Program-made: the position numbers and the translations under genes
Notes under the pieces: generated by a model
What the model saw: the letters and a program-made list of their open reading frames with translations, nothing else
What the model was told of the DNA's origin: nothing
The model's database searches: none
Part shown: positions 1 to 8,208 of the stretch, piece after piece
Position numbering within the stretch: position 1 is the stretch's first letter
Layout of the letters: every line of letters begins with the position of its first letter
Source: Treponema sp.
GTDB taxonomy: Bacteria; Spirochaetota; Spirochaetia; Treponematales; Breznakiellaceae
Length of the DNA stretch: 64,000 nt
Assembly (NCBI GenBank): GCA_009782555.1
Contig: WRIV01000009.1
Location: forward strand, 47,442 to 111,441
Direction of reading: 5' to 3'

Positions 1-1
1 A

Positions 2-832
2 TTATTTCTTTTTCCTGCGGCTTACAATAAACCGTGAGGAAGGCTTATGTTTCTTCCGGGTCTTGTATCCCTTGGTGGGCTGCCCCCAGGGAGTAACCGG
101 ATGGATACCTTTGTTCTTTCCTTCGCCGCCCCCGTGGGGATGATCCACGGGGTTCATCACCATGCCCCGGACCGTGGGCCTGACGCCAAGCCAGCGTTTG
201 CGGCCCGCCTTGCCCAGAGTTACGTTCATGTGATCCTCATTGCCCACAGTCCCAATGGTGGCATAACATTTTTTAAAGACCATGCGCATTTCCCCGGAAG
301 GAAGTTTTATCGTTACATAGTCCCCTTCTTTGGCGGCAACAAGGGCCCCGGATCCGGCGGAACGGACCATTTGAGCGCCCTTGCCCAGGGTAAGTTCCAC
401 ATTGTGTACGGTAAAGCCCAGGGGAATATTTTCCAGGGGCAGGGCATTACCCGGCTCAATAGGAGCATCCGGCCCGGCATTGATAGTGTTTCCTGCGGCA
501 AGTCCCTTAGGGGCGATGATGTACCTCTTATCCCCGTCGGCATAATTGATAAGGGCAATATTGGCGCTGCGGTTGGGATCATATTCAATGGTAACTACTT
601 TGCCGGGAACGCCGATCTTGTCCCGTTTAAAGTCAATGGTTCGATAACGGCGTTTATGGCCCCCACCCTTGTGACGGACACTTATCCGCCCATTCCAGTC
701 CCGGCCCGCCCGTTCCGCTCTGCCTTCGGTAAGGGATTTTTCCGGTTTGGTCTTTTTGGTCAATTCTGAAAAATCAAGGCTAGTCCATTGCCGCATACCA
801 GCGGTAATCGGTTTATATGTCTTAATACCCAT
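2..832 (-). CDS. rplB: 50S ribosomal protein L2
   Basis: L2 binds 23S rRNA near the peptidyl transferase centre and is needed for subunit association. The 276-residue product has the usual L2 length. It shows the N-terminal GIKTYKP start, the central KGGGHKR stretch and the C-terminal [18 protein letters not shown] segment that carries the conserved histidine of the family. It ends in a lysine-rich tail. The ATG follows a GAGGG ribosome-binding site and lies 2 nt after rplW. It is the last complete gene of the S10-type operon at the left edge; rpsS would be expected next, outside the window. Confidence 0.98.
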   Translation of the reverse strand: MGIKTYKPITAGMRQWTSLDFSELTKKTKPEKSLTEGRAERAGRDWNGRISVRHKGGGHKRRYRTIDFKRDKIGVPGKVVTIEYDPNRSANIALINYADGDKRYIIAPKGLAAGNTINAGPDAPIEPGNALPLENIPLGFTVHNVELTLGKGAQMVRSAGSGALVAAKEGDYVTIKLPSGEMRMVFKKCYATIGTVGNEDHMNVTLGKAGRKRWLGVRPTVRGMVMNPVDHPHGGGEGKNKGIHPVTPWGQPTKGYKTRKKHKPSSRFIVSRRKKK

Positions 833-834
833 AA

Positions 835-1119
835 TTAAACGCCCTCAAAAACAGCAATCTTCTCGTTTTTGGCCAGTCGTACCACGGCTTTTTTCCACGA
901 AGACGTGTAACCTGGCCGGTTTCGCAGCCTCTTGGGCTTGCCTCCCACCATCATTACCGTACAGGATACGGGATGCACATTAAAAATTTTCCGGACCGCT
1001 TCCTTTATCTGTATTTTAGAAGCCCGGGGATCAACCTTAAATACATATTTGCCCTGCTCTCGCAAAATGTTGGCCTTTTCCGAAAGGACCGGTTCAATCA
1101 ATATGGATTCATAGTTCAT
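835..1119 (-). CDS. rplW: 50S ribosomal protein L23
   Basis: L23 sits at the polypeptide exit tunnel and is the docking site for trigger factor and SRP. The product is 94 residues, normal for bacterial L23, with the typical N-terminal IEPVLSEKA motif and a central [14 protein letters not shown] segment. The start overlaps the end of rplD by 4 nt and rplB follows after 2 nt, so translation is probably coupled along the S10 operon. Nothing unusual is seen. Confidence 0.97.
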   Translation of the reverse strand: MNYESILIEPVLSEKANILREQGKYVFKVDPRASKIQIKEAVRKIFNVHPVSCTVMMVGGKPKRLRNRPGYTSSWKKAVVRLAKNEKIAVFEGV

Positions 1120-1778
1120 GCCCCAGCCCCCGTTTTTTGTTCAGTGTCCTTAGCGTTTTTGTTATAAAATTCATTCAGGTTTTTTGCCGCCGTTTCCAAA
1201 AGCAGCACCCGGCGGCCGTAAAAAAGATCGTGAGCCCGCAGGCGGTTATAGGAAAGGTAGGACAACCAAGGAATATTTGCCGCCGCCCTCTTGGTTCTTT
1301 GATCATCGTCTTTAAGAATAATAACGGTCCGTTCGGGGGTTCCAAAATTATCCAGCAGTTTTGCCAGATCCCGTGTCTTCCCCGATTCGATGGAAAAATC
1401 TTCTACCACCTTTAGAATACCGCTTTGCATTTTAAGGGAGAGGATCGTTTTCATGGCCAGGCGCTTTGCTTTTTTGGGGATTGTATAGGAAAAATCCCTG
1501 GGTTTAGGACCAAAGATCGTGCCGCCTCCCACAAGGAGGGGTGATTTTTTGTCTCCCCGCCGGGCCCGGCCCGTTCCCTTTTGCCGGTAGGGTCTGGCAT
1601 TGGAACCGTGAATTTCTCCCCTGTCCTTGGTTGAGGCGGTTCCCAGCCGTTTATTGGCAAGCTCGTTGTTGATTGCATGCCAGATCACTTCGTCGTTTAC
1701 CGGCAGACCGAATACGGCGTCGTCCAGTTCAATGGTGCGCAGTTCCTTGCCTTCTTTTGAATACACTGTACCCTTCAT
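1116..1778 (-). CDS. rplD: 50S ribosomal protein L4
   Basis: L4 is an early 23S rRNA binder whose extended loop lines the exit tunnel. The 220-residue product has the L4 loop signature [19 protein letters not shown] around residues 62-80 and the GPKPRDFSY segment that follows it. The ATG is preceded by an AGGA ribosome-binding site, 6 nt after rplC. In E. coli L4 autoregulates the S10 operon through its leader. No comparable leader hairpin is obvious here, because rpsJ lies close behind tuf. Confidence 0.97.
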   Translation of the reverse strand: MKGTVYSKEGKELRTIELDDAVFGLPVNDEVIWHAINNELANKRLGTASTKDRGEIHGSNARPYRQKGTGRARRGDKKSPLLVGGGTIFGPKPRDFSYTIPKKAKRLAMKTILSLKMQSGILKVVEDFSIESGKTRDLAKLLDNFGTPERTVIILKDDDQRTKRAAANIPWLSYLSYNRLRAHDLFYGRRVLLLETAAKNLNEFYNKNAKDTEQKTGAGA

Positions 1779-1784
1779 ACTTTC

Positions 1785-2405
1785 CTACTTCTTAACTGCC
1801 GAACGGACAAATACTAATCCCTTGTTAATCCCCGGTACGGCGCCCTGGATCATTAAAAGGTTTTTTTCAACATCTACCTTGACCAGCCTTTGGCTTAGCA
1901 CGGTAACCCGTTCCCGGCCCATCCGTCCGGGCAGTTTAACGTTCTTAAAGGTCTTGTGGGGATAGGTGGCCTGCCCTGTGGATCCCGGGGCACGATGAAA
2001 TTTGGAACCGTGCCTTTTTGGCCCTCCGGAAAACCCATGACGCTTAACAACGCCCTGAAATCCTTTACCCTTGCTGATACCGGTAACATCCACATAGCGG
2101 CAGCCTTCAAAAAGCTCTACCCCCAGGTTGTCTCCGGCCTGCACTTCTTTTTCAAAATCCCTGAACTCCCGCACCGTTTTTTTCGGTTCGATTCCTTCAG
2201 GGAATTGGCCTGCCCGGGGCTTGGTAATCCGATTTTTCTTAACCTCCCCAATTCCCAGGACTACCGCTTCGTAACCGTCCTTTTCTTTTTCTCTCCGGGC
2301 TATGACCGTATTTGGATCGATCCTCAAAACCGTGACCGGTATAAAGTTACCGTCATCATCGAAGATCTGCGTCATTCCCACTTTCCTGGCCATAAGACCC
2401 AACAT
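1785..2405 (-). CDS. rplC: 50S ribosomal protein L3
   Basis: L3 is a 23S rRNA-binding protein required at the start of 50S assembly. The product is 206 residues with the standard [15 protein letters not shown] beginning. It carries the central basic loop [20 protein letters not shown], whose tip approaches the peptidyl transferase centre, and the later GRMGRERVT motif. The start at 2405 is preferred over an internal ATG four codons later because family members begin MLGL. A 68-nt spacer holding a hairpin repeat separates it from rpsJ, unusual inside this operon. Confidence 0.97.
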   Translation of the reverse strand: MLGLMARKVGMTQIFDDDGNFIPVTVLRIDPNTVIARREKEKDGYEAVVLGIGEVKKNRITKPRAGQFPEGIEPKKTVREFRDFEKEVQAGDNLGVELFEGCRYVDVTGISKGKGFQGVVKRHGFSGGPKRHGSKFHRAPGSTGQATYPHKTFKNVKLPGRMGRERVTVLSQRLVKVDVEKNLLMIQGAVPGINKGLVFVRSAVKK

Positions 2406-2441
2406 GCAAAACTCCCGATATCAATAACGCCAGTTATTGGA

Positions 2442-2473
2442 AGTTGTTCGGAAACTGTTGTTTCCAAACAACT
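2442..2473. repeat. Intergenic hairpin repeat in rpsJ-rplC spacer
   Basis: Two 14-nt arms (2442-2455 and 2460-2473) pair with a single mismatch around a TGTT loop. The hairpin lies immediately next to the rpsJ stop codon. The flank ATTGGAAGTTGTTCGG at 2436-2451 nearly matches, in reverse, the CCGAACAAGTCCAAT segments at 6812-6826 and 62173-62187, so this is a member of a dispersed hairpin family. It has no U-run, so it could slow or protect the mRNA rather than terminate it. Confidence 0.6.
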
Positions 2474-2782
2474 CTACTGCTTGATTTCCACATCTACCCC
2501 GGCTGGAAGTTCCAGCTTCATCAGGGAATCCATTACTTCCGAAGACGGATTGATAATATCGATCAGGCGCTTATGGGTGCGCATCTCAAATTGTTCACGG
2601 CTTTTTTTGTTCACATGGGGTGAACGGAGTACCGTAAACTTGTTAATCCGGGTCGGAAGGGGAATGGGGCCCGTCACCTTGGCCCCGGCCTTCTGCACCG
2701 TCTGAACGATTGATTTTGCGCTCTGATCGATCAGCTCAACATCGAAACCGCGCAACCGTACGCGAATTCGTTCCTTTGCCAT
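2474..2782 (-). CDS. rpsJ: 30S ribosomal protein S10
   Basis: S10 (NusE) is a head-domain 30S protein that also joins transcription antitermination complexes with NusB. The product has 102 residues, the family length. It begins with the [10 protein letters not shown] strand and contains the GPIPLPTR loop and the [19 protein letters not shown] segment that contacts 16S rRNA. A GGAGG ribosome-binding site precedes the ATG. It follows tuf by 66 nt and heads the rplC-rplD-rplW-rplB run. Confidence 0.98.
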   Translation of the reverse strand: MAKERIRVRLRGFDVELIDQSAKSIVQTVQKAGAKVTGPIPLPTRINKFTVLRSPHVNKKSREQFEMRTHKRLIDIINPSSEVMDSLMKLELPAGVDVEIKQ

Positions 2783-2848
2783 TGTTCCTCCGCCTTAGAA
2801 AACAATAAAGGGCTGACCGCCTTTTACAAAGCGCCAACCCTTTTCCCT

Positions 2849-4048
2849 TTACTCTACAACCTCAGTTACCTGACCGGAAGCGACGGTTTTACCGCCTTCC
2901 CTGATAGCAAAACGAAGCCCCTTCTCCATAGCAATGGGATGAATGAGCTCACCGAAAATCTCCGTATTGTCCCCGGGCATGACCATTTCCTTGCCTTCCG
3001 GCAGTTTGACCGTCCCGGTAATATCGGTGGTCCGGAAGTAGAACTGCGGCCGGTAGCCGGTAAAGAAGGGGCTGTGCCGCCCTCCTTCTTCCTTGGAAAG
3101 GCAGTAAATCTGTCCCTTGAATTTGCTGTGGGGGGTAATGGATCCGGGTTTTGCCAATACCTGGCCCCGTTCCACTTCTTTCTTATCAATACCCCGGAGC
3201 AGGGTTCCGACATTATCTCCGGACTGGGCCTGATCCAGCAGCTTGTTGAACATTTCGATGCCGGTAACGACGGTCTTTTTGGTGGGCCGGATGCCGACAA
3301 TTTCTATTTCTTCGTTCAGCTTTAAGATGCCCCGTTCTACTTTTCCAGTAACTACGGTGCCGCGGCCTTGAATAGTAAATACGTCTTCGATGGGCATAAT
3401 AAATGGTTTTTCGTCGTCCCGAACGGGATCAGGGAAGTAGCTGTCCATGGCGTCCAACAGTGCCTGGATACAGGCAGTGCTTTCTGTTTCTTCACCCTTA
3501 GTAAGATCTTCCATGGCTTTAAAGGCCGAACCCTTGATGATGGGGATTTCATTGCCGGGAAAACCATTTGCGGTAAGCACGTCCTTGATTTCCTCTTCGA
3601 CAATCTCAAGAAGGTCGGGATCGTCTACAAGGTCTACTTTATTGAGAAAGACGATAATATTGGGAACGCCGACCTGGCGGGCCAGAATAATATGTTCCCG
3701 GGTCTGGGGCATGACCGAATCAGGGGCGGATACTACAAGTACAGCACCGTCCATCTGGGCCGCACCGGTAATCATATTCTTGATGTAGTCGGCGTGACCG
3801 GGACAGTCAATGTGGGCATAGTGCCGTTTTTCCGACTGGTATTCCAGGTGCCGAGTGTTGATCGTAATACCCCGGGCTTTTTCTTCCGGAGCATTATCAA
3901 TATCATCAAATTTCATAACCTTATCGCCGTATTTTTTTCCGCAGTACCCGGTGATGGCGGCAGAAAGGGTCGTCTTGCCGTGATCGACATGTCCGATGGT
4001 GCCCACATTCATGTGGATTTTAGTTCTATTGAACTTGTCCTTTGCCAT
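2849..4048 (-). CDS. tuf: Elongation factor Tu
   Basis: EF-Tu is the GTPase that delivers aminoacyl-tRNA to the ribosomal A site. The 399-residue product has the P-loop GHVDHGKT near residue 19, the switch II motif DCPGHAD and the NKVD guanine-specificity motif, followed by the two beta-barrel domains. AGGAGG precedes the ATG. It stands between rpsG and rpsJ with no fusA in between, and the 236-nt upstream gap contains a terminator and a candidate promoter, so it probably starts the tuf-rpsJ-rpl transcript. An imperfect hairpin near 2811-2842 might weakly terminate after tuf. Confidence 0.98.
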   Translation of the reverse strand: MAKDKFNRTKIHMNVGTIGHVDHGKTTLSAAITGYCGKKYGDKVMKFDDIDNAPEEKARGITINTRHLEYQSEKRHYAHIDCPGHADYIKNMITGAAQMDGAVLVVSAPDSVMPQTREHIILARQVGVPNIIVFLNKVDLVDDPDLLEIVEEEIKDVLTANGFPGNEIPIIKGSAFKAMEDLTKGEETESTACIQALLDAMDSYFPDPVRDDEKPFIMPIEDVFTIQGRGTVVTGKVERGILKLNEEIEIVGIRPTKKTVVTGIEMFNKLLDQAQSGDNVGTLLRGIDKKEVERGQVLAKPGSITPHSKFKGQIYCLSKEEGGRHSPFFTGYRPQFYFRTTDITGTVKLPEGKEMVMPGDNTEIFGELIHPIAMEKGLRFAIREGGKTVASGQVTEVVE

Positions 4049-4111
4049 TACTTCTTCCTCCTAAATATATAACCGACAAGACAATTTTGATGGGGGAAAA
4101 GACAGCAGAAA

Positions 4112-4141
4112 ACAATACCGTCATTCCACCTGTCCCATCAA
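4112..4141 (-). promoter_or_regulatory. Candidate sigma70 promoter for tuf operon
   Basis: On the minus strand TTGATG (4141-4136) and TATTGT (4117-4112) are separated by 18 bp. This lies downstream of the rpsG terminator and about 65 nt before the tuf ATG. The match is only moderate, so other start sites in the gap remain possible. Confidence 0.35.
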
Positions 4142-4204
4142 AGACTGATGATCGGTTTGGAATATGAAAACGCCGGGGCGTTAAATCATTACCAAAAAAT
4201 ACAT

Positions 4205-4227
4205 GGAGTTTTGCCTTGCAGAACTCC
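4205..4227 (-). terminator. Terminator after rpsG
   Basis: The minus strand forms a perfect 10-bp hairpin (GGAGTTCTGC / GCAAAACTCC, one G-U pair) with a 3-nt loop, followed within 4 nt by a TATTTTTT tract. It lies 58 nt after the rpsG stop. A second AT-rich inverted repeat at 4248-4286 overlaps that stop codon. Together they separate rpsL-rpsG from tuf. Confidence 0.6.
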
Positions 4228-4284
4228 GTTCTTTAGCCGCTTTTTCAAAACCAATTTTAAAACTAACATCGCTTAAAAATTGGT

Positions 4285-4758
4285 TTACCATCTATAATGA
4301 GCGAAGGCCTTGTTGGCCTCAGCCATTTTGTGGGTATCCTCTTTCTTTTTAAAGGCCGAGCCGGTGCTGTTATAAGCATCCAGTAATTCCGCCGCCAGCC
4401 GTTCATCCATGCCGCGGCCCGTCCGTGCCCGGGCGGCATTGATAATCCATCGCATCCCCAGGGCTTCCCTCCGGGATTCCCGAATTTCCACCGGCACTTG
4501 ATAAGTGGCGCCGCCGACCCGGCGGGATTTTACCTCCAGAATGGGCTTTACGTTATCAATGGCCTTAAGAAATACTTCCAGGGGTTCCTTGTCAGCAACC
4601 TTGGACTGGATCCCCAAAAGGGCATTATGCACGATCCGGAGGGCAACCGAACGCTTGCCTTCCCACATCATGCGGTTGACAAACTTGGAAACTATCACAT
4701 TGTTGTACTTGGGATCTGGCAAAATACCCCGGTCCACTGTTTTCTTCTTTCTACCCAT
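4285..4758 (-). CDS. rpsG: 30S ribosomal protein S7
   Basis: S7 nucleates assembly of the 30S head. The product is 157 residues starting [16 protein letters not shown], and it carries the conserved [14 protein letters not shown] and AKGT-equivalent helices plus the [14 protein letters not shown] beta-hairpin. The start at 4758 is chosen because the frame stays open far upstream through rpsL but only this ATG gives the standard N-terminus. It lies 4 nt after rpsL, so the two are certainly co-transcribed. In E. coli S7 represses its own translation from the rpsL-rpsG junction; the tight spacing leaves little room for that here. Confidence 0.97.
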   Translation of the reverse strand: MGRKKKTVDRGILPDPKYNNVIVSKFVNRMMWEGKRSVALRIVHNALLGIQSKVADKEPLEVFLKAIDNVKPILEVKSRRVGGATYQVPVEIRESRREALGMRWIINAARARTGRGMDERLAAELLDAYNSTGSAFKKKEDTHKMAEANKAFAHYRW

Positions 4759-4762
4759 TATC

Positions 4763-5137
4763 TTATGCCTTAGGGCGCTTGGCGCCGTATTTTGAACGGC
4801 CCCGTTTGCGGTCCGCCACGCCCAGAGTATCCTTAGCACCCCGGATAATATGATACCTGACCCCGGGAAGGTCCTTGACCCGTCCACCCCGGACCAGGAC
4901 CACCGAATGTTCCTGGAGATTATGTCCAATACCGGGAATATAGGCAGTTACTTCGGTTCCATGGGAAAGCCTAACCCGGGCCACCTTACGGAGGGCAGAA
5001 TTGGGCTTTTTGGGTGTTACCGTCATAACCCGGGTGCAGACCCCCCGTTTTTGGGGACAGGAATGAAGCGCCGGGGACTTGGTCTTGGAAGTAACCTGTT
5101 TTCTTCCAAAACGGACCAATTGATTAATTGTAGGCAC
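4763..5137 (-). CDS. rpsL: 30S ribosomal protein S12 (GTG start)
   Basis: S12 lines the decoding centre and controls accuracy; mutations in it cause streptomycin resistance. The 124-residue product begins [12 protein letters not shown] and contains the [15 protein letters not shown] and [11 protein letters not shown] loops where those mutations fall, with the wild-type lysines present. The frame is open up to 5167, but the GTG at 5137 is the right start: an AGGAG ribosome-binding site lies 8 nt upstream and family members begin at this point. It is the first gene after a strong promoter and a leader terminator. Confidence 0.97.
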   Translation of the reverse strand: MPTINQLVRFGRKQVTSKTKSPALHSCPQKRGVCTRVMTVTPKKPNSALRKVARVRLSHGTEVTAYIPGIGHNLQEHSVVLVRGGRVKDLPGVRYHIIRGAKDTLGVADRKRGRSKYGAKRPKA

Positions 5138-5213
5138 TCTACAAACTCCTAAAAAACAAAACGACAATAAACCGCTCCGGAGAAAACATCCCCCGTACGG
5201 TCATTTGAGACTC

Positions 5214-5256
5214 CAAAAAAGGCTTTCTCAAAACTTTAGCTTTTGAAAAAGCAGCC
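5214..5256 (-). terminator. Terminator-like hairpin in rpsL leader (attenuator candidate)
   Basis: On the minus strand a 12-bp stem (GCTTTTTCAAAA / TTTTGAGAAAGC, one G-U pair) with a 7-nt loop is followed directly by CC and then six Ts (5220-5215). It is a textbook intrinsic terminator lying between the rpsL promoter (5339-5311) and the rpsL start (5137). That position suggests conditional read-through of the S12-S7 transcript. No antiterminator partner was worked out. Confidence 0.6.
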
Positions 5257-5310
5257 TCTGGTCCAGGAAAGAAGCCGGTTGCTAGGTCTTTTCCCTACTC
5301 TCGAAGTGCA

Positions 5311-5339
5311 AACATAGCAATTAAAAAAAAAAAGATCAA
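5311..5339 (-). promoter_or_regulatory. Promoter of rpsL-rpsG
   Basis: The minus strand has TTGATC (5339-5334), exactly 17 bp of mostly T-rich spacer, then TATGTT (5316-5311). The predicted transcript start near 5304 gives a leader of about 167 nt that contains the terminator hairpin at 5214-5256. The T11 run in the spacer may bend the DNA. Confidence 0.65.
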
Positions 5340-5344
5340 GCCCC

Positions 5345-5690
5345 TGGATAAAAAAAAGCAAAAAACCGCCGTTTTTTCACATTTCTCCTATATCTTCCAT
5401 AACAGGGACCCGGACGGTACAGGGGGCGGCATAAAAAACATATTCACTTTTTTGTTGGTTCCGGCGCAAAAACTCTTGAAAAAATCTGAATTTAGAGCCA
5501 AATTTTTGTTATTCAGGTCAAAATTCCAGACAAATTAATCAAAACCCGCTGATAAAGGCCCTTTTTGGGGGAAATGCTTGTTTTCTTTCAATGGTATATG
5601 GCATTACGGGTTTGTTACGGCAAGAGAGTGCACAAGGGCATTTTGCACCCAATTTTCGGCACAGGGCAAGCGGTGATCGGTCTTGATTAT
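5345..5690. other. AT-rich gap without a recognised gene
   Basis: Between the rpsL promoter and the next gene there is no supported reading frame, no tRNA-like fold and no strong inverted repeat. It contains many A and T homopolymer runs. A TATAAT hexamer at 5694-5699 just beyond it probably serves the gene at 5740. Confidence 0.5.
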
Positions 5691-5739
5691 TAATATAATG
5701 AACATTATCTTGTTTTCTATGTAATTAAGGAGAATTACC

Positions 5740-6789
5740 ATGAAAAAAATATCAGTTTCCGTTTTTCTGCTCTATATGATGTTCATCCCCCTGTATGGGA
5801 TTACCATTCAATTTGACGATGAAAATTCAATTGAAATAGATACTCCATCCAACTGGAAAACCGAACAGGACAAAGGGACACCACTGCCTGAAATGGGATC
5901 TACCTTTGACATAAGACTCACGGCGCCAATAAACGAAAAAACCATGTTGATCATCACTGTCGGAAAAACCTTGACGGGAAAACCTCTGACCCAGAGGCAG
6001 ATGAATGACCTGACTAAAAAGATAACAACAAACTATCTTCGGGAATCCGTCGAAAAAAGAGCCTCTTTTGTTGATGTACCGGTCCGAGGTGGAAAAGGAA
6101 AATATGCCATTTTTACCGACGCGTCGCTGATAAATAAAAGACCCAGACCGGATGAATATTTGTACGCTGTTTTGTTTCTGGTAAATTATGATAACGGATG
6201 CTTTGTGTATGCGACGGGGCTCACCGACGACACTTCCGGTGCTGGTTTCCAGAATATGGTAAAAAGCATTTCCAGCATGGAACCGTCATTGGCCGTCATT
6301 GTACAAACACCGCCGGTCCAAATACAAATAACCAGAGAGGGTGCCCTGATAAGCAATGCCGCAAGCAGATTAAAATTGCTGATACCATCTAAAACTCTAA
6401 AAAAAATGCCCGTCCAGGGCGGCAGACAAAACAATCCCGGTTATTTTTATTTTGAGGATACTAAAGACAAACTGCTTATATCCGGCTGGCTGGAACCAGT
6501 CGAAAAATTCAAACACCGCACAGCAAGAGAATTTTGGGACTCCCGCCCGGCAAGCCGGGAACAATTAAATCCCCTGTATGCGAAAATCGGAGATTGGGAT
6601 GTTTTTCTATATGATCTTCCGCTGCCGGAAATATTCCGCAGCACAGGAGCAAGCGCCCATTTGCAGGCAAACCTCCTGCAGGAAAACGCATGGATCGACC
6701 TGCATTTATCCAGAACAGACGCAAAACCAAGCGAAACCCTGCGTAACGAACTTATTGAGTATCTAAAAACCCTGGAAATACAAAAATAG
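5740..6789 (+). CDS. Secreted protein of unknown function with two similar halves
   Basis: The 349-residue product has a Sec signal peptide (MKKIS then a hydrophobic stretch to about residue 20, no lipobox), so it is exported. The mature part looks like two successive alpha-beta domains: each begins with a strand set (near IDTPSNWK and LLIPSKTL) and ends with an amphipathic helix (FQNMVKSISSM and LRNELIEYLKTL). This resembles PsbP/DcrB-type folds, but no motif is diagnostic. An AGGAG site precedes the ATG and a TATAAT lies about 40 nt upstream, so it is probably transcribed alone. It is richer in A and T than its neighbours. No function is assigned. Confidence 0.8.
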   Translation: MKKISVSVFLLYMMFIPLYGITIQFDDENSIEIDTPSNWKTEQDKGTPLPEMGSTFDIRLTAPINEKTMLIITVGKTLTGKPLTQRQMNDLTKKITTNYLRESVEKRASFVDVPVRGGKGKYAIFTDASLINKRPRPDEYLYAVLFLVNYDNGCFVYATGLTDDTSGAGFQNMVKSISSMEPSLAVIVQTPPVQIQITREGALISNAASRLKLLIPSKTLKKMPVQGGRQNNPGYFYFEDTKDKLLISGWLEPVEKFKHRTAREFWDSRPASREQLNPLYAKIGDWDVFLYDLPLPEIFRSTGASAHLQANLLQENAWIDLHLSRTDAKPSETLRNELIEYLKTLEIQK

Positions 6790-6791
6790 CG

Positions 6792-6819
6792 TTGTTCGGA
6801 AACTTCAGTTCCCGAACAA
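6792..6819. repeat. Intergenic hairpin repeat between convergent genes
   Basis: Arms TTGTTCGGAAACT and AGTTCCCGAACAA pair over 13 bp with one mismatch around a TC loop. It lies 3 nt after one stop codon and 15 nt before another, a position suited to a bidirectional terminator, although U-runs are absent. The right flank CCGAACAAGTCCAAT (6812-6826) is identical to 62173-62187. Confidence 0.65.
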
Positions 6820-6833
6820 GTCCAATAACGGAA

Positions 6834-7949
6834 TTACGCATCCCGGATTAACGAAAAAGTTTTTTCGGCGCAGTCGTTCCAGGAAAAGGCTTTGGCCCGT
6901 TCCAGTCCTTTCTGGGAAAGGGATCGGGCAAGCTCCCGGTCGGTAAGATCTACCATCCGGTCCGCCATTTCTTCCACATCATGGGGATCAAAGTACAGCG
7001 CCGCATGGTTCGCCGCTTCCGGCAGAGAGGCCGCCCGGGCGCATGCTACGGGAACGCCGGAAGCCATGGCTTCCAGCACCCCCAGGCCAAAACCTTCATA
7101 CATGGAAGGGTATACCACAAAATCCGCCCCCGCATAGAGTTCCGGCAGGCTGGTATAGGGGAAATGGCCGGTAAAAAAGATATCGTTTCGGTATCGTGAA
7201 GAAGCAGCGGCGGCCTTAACCGTCTCTGCGTTTTTGCTGTCCGATCCGGCCAGTACCAGCCTGTGGGGATACCGGGTCCGTTCCTTAAAAATAGCGAAGG
7301 CCTGTATCAATTTTCCGTGGTTTTTTACCGGATAATCTATCCGGGCAGCATAGAGGATGTAGGGCCTGCGGAAGCTAAATGGCTGAATCAGGACCACGCT
7401 TTCTTCGTTCCGGGGCCGGGGATAAAATACACTGGTATCCACCCCATTGGGGATCACGGTTATCTTCGATTCTTTTACATTTACAAGATCGATAAGTTCC
7501 TGTTTGACAAATTCGCTTACCGCAATGATCCGATCCAACCGCCGGAGGGAATCGGGAAGGATCATCCGGATTAACCCCAAGGATTCTCGGGTTTTCCGGG
7601 TTCCCCAATAGCCGGCCATATCATGGACCGTACCAATGGAGAGGCAGGGAAAGGCATGAGGAATACGCTGGTGGGCGGCGGGGAAAAAACAAGCCCGGTA
7701 CCTCCGGGAAAGGGCAAAATCAGGGAACCGGATCAAATGCCAAAGGGTATTGGCGGTTCTACCGTTAAAACGGCACCGGGAGATATATTCACAGTGCCGG
7801 GCCGCTTCGGTATAGACATAACGGTCATAATCCCAGCCAAAAAGCTCGAATTGTTCTTTCTGAGGTATCCGTTTAAGGAGCTGCAGCAGATAAACACCTA
7901 TCCCCGATCGGCCCCCGGCGGAGGCAAAGGTGTCTATACCGATTTTCAT
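6834..7949 (-). CDS. Glycosyltransferase family 4 (GT-B fold)
   Basis: A retaining glycosyltransferase that probably moves a sugar from a nucleotide donor onto a surface glycan. The 371-residue product starts with a GT-B N-terminal Rossmann segment (MKIGIDTFASAGGRSGIGVY). It has the hinge motif KITVIPNGVD, and near residue 285 the YEGFGLGVLEAMASGVPV segment with the two glutamates of the GT4 EX7E signature. No membrane segment is seen. It is convergent with the gene at 5740. A TATACT hexamer lies 6 nt before the ATG and no Shine-Dalgarno sequence is present, suggesting a leaderless message. Substrate is unknown. Confidence 0.88.
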   Translation of the reverse strand: MKIGIDTFASAGGRSGIGVYLLQLLKRIPQKEQFELFGWDYDRYVYTEAARHCEYISRCRFNGRTANTLWHLIRFPDFALSRRYRACFFPAAHQRIPHAFPCLSIGTVHDMAGYWGTRKTRESLGLIRMILPDSLRRLDRIIAVSEFVKQELIDLVNVKESKITVIPNGVDTSVFYPRPRNEESVVLIQPFSFRRPYILYAARIDYPVKNHGKLIQAFAIFKERTRYPHRLVLAGSDSKNAETVKAAAASSRYRNDIFFTGHFPYTSLPELYAGADFVVYPSMYEGFGLGVLEAMASGVPVACARAASLPEAANHAALYFDPHDVEEMADRMVDLTDRELARSLSQKGLERAKAFSWNDCAEKTFSLIRDA

Positions 7950-7955
7950 GCCATT

Positions 7956-7961
7956 AGTATA
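7956..7961 (-). promoter_or_regulatory. -10 element positioned for a leaderless transcript
   Basis: TATACT on the minus strand ends 6 nt before the ATG at 7949, so transcription should begin at or within a base or two of the start codon. No good -35 match is seen at 15-18 bp. Confidence 0.4.
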
Positions 7962-8084
7962 CCGTTTTTTTGCTCAACCTACTATGTTATTGTCCATTAT
8001 TACCCAAAAATGCCGGAATCGTATATTTAGCGGGGGAACCGGCAAAAAAAATGTATTTATTTTGATTTTTTACCGATAAACTAC

Positions 8085-8113
8085 TTGAAACACAAGGTAT
8101 GGTGTGATATACT
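8085..8113 (+). promoter_or_regulatory. Promoter of nrdR-nrdD operon
   Basis: TTGAAA (8085-8090), a 17-bp spacer and TATACT (8108-8113) form a strong sigma70-type promoter. The predicted leader to the nrdR GTG is about 90 nt. The spacer is almost filled by a candidate NrdR box. Confidence 0.75.
8090..8105 (+). promoter_or_regulatory. Candidate NrdR box 1
   Basis: ACACAAGGTATGGTGT is a 16-bp near-palindrome matching the known NrdR-box pattern (ACAC, A/T, ATATAT, A/T, GTGT) at the outer half-sites. It sits between the -35 and -10 elements, where NrdR binding would block RNA polymerase. Confidence 0.6.
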
Positions 8114-8132
8114 GGGATATTATTCAGTTTTT

Positions 8133-8148
8133 GCGCTATATATATGGG
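8133..8148 (+). promoter_or_regulatory. Possible second NrdR box (weaker)
   Basis: GCGCTATATATATGGG shares the AT-rich centre and one outer half-site with the NrdR-box pattern. It starts 43 bp after box 1, about four helical turns, so both would face the same side of the DNA. The usual spacing is about three turns, hence the low confidence. Confidence 0.3.
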
Positions 8149-8208
8149 GCTACAGGTAGGGTAACAATGCTGCGTCTGCTCCGTTTTTTAGTGTTTAGCG
8201 AGGGTTAG

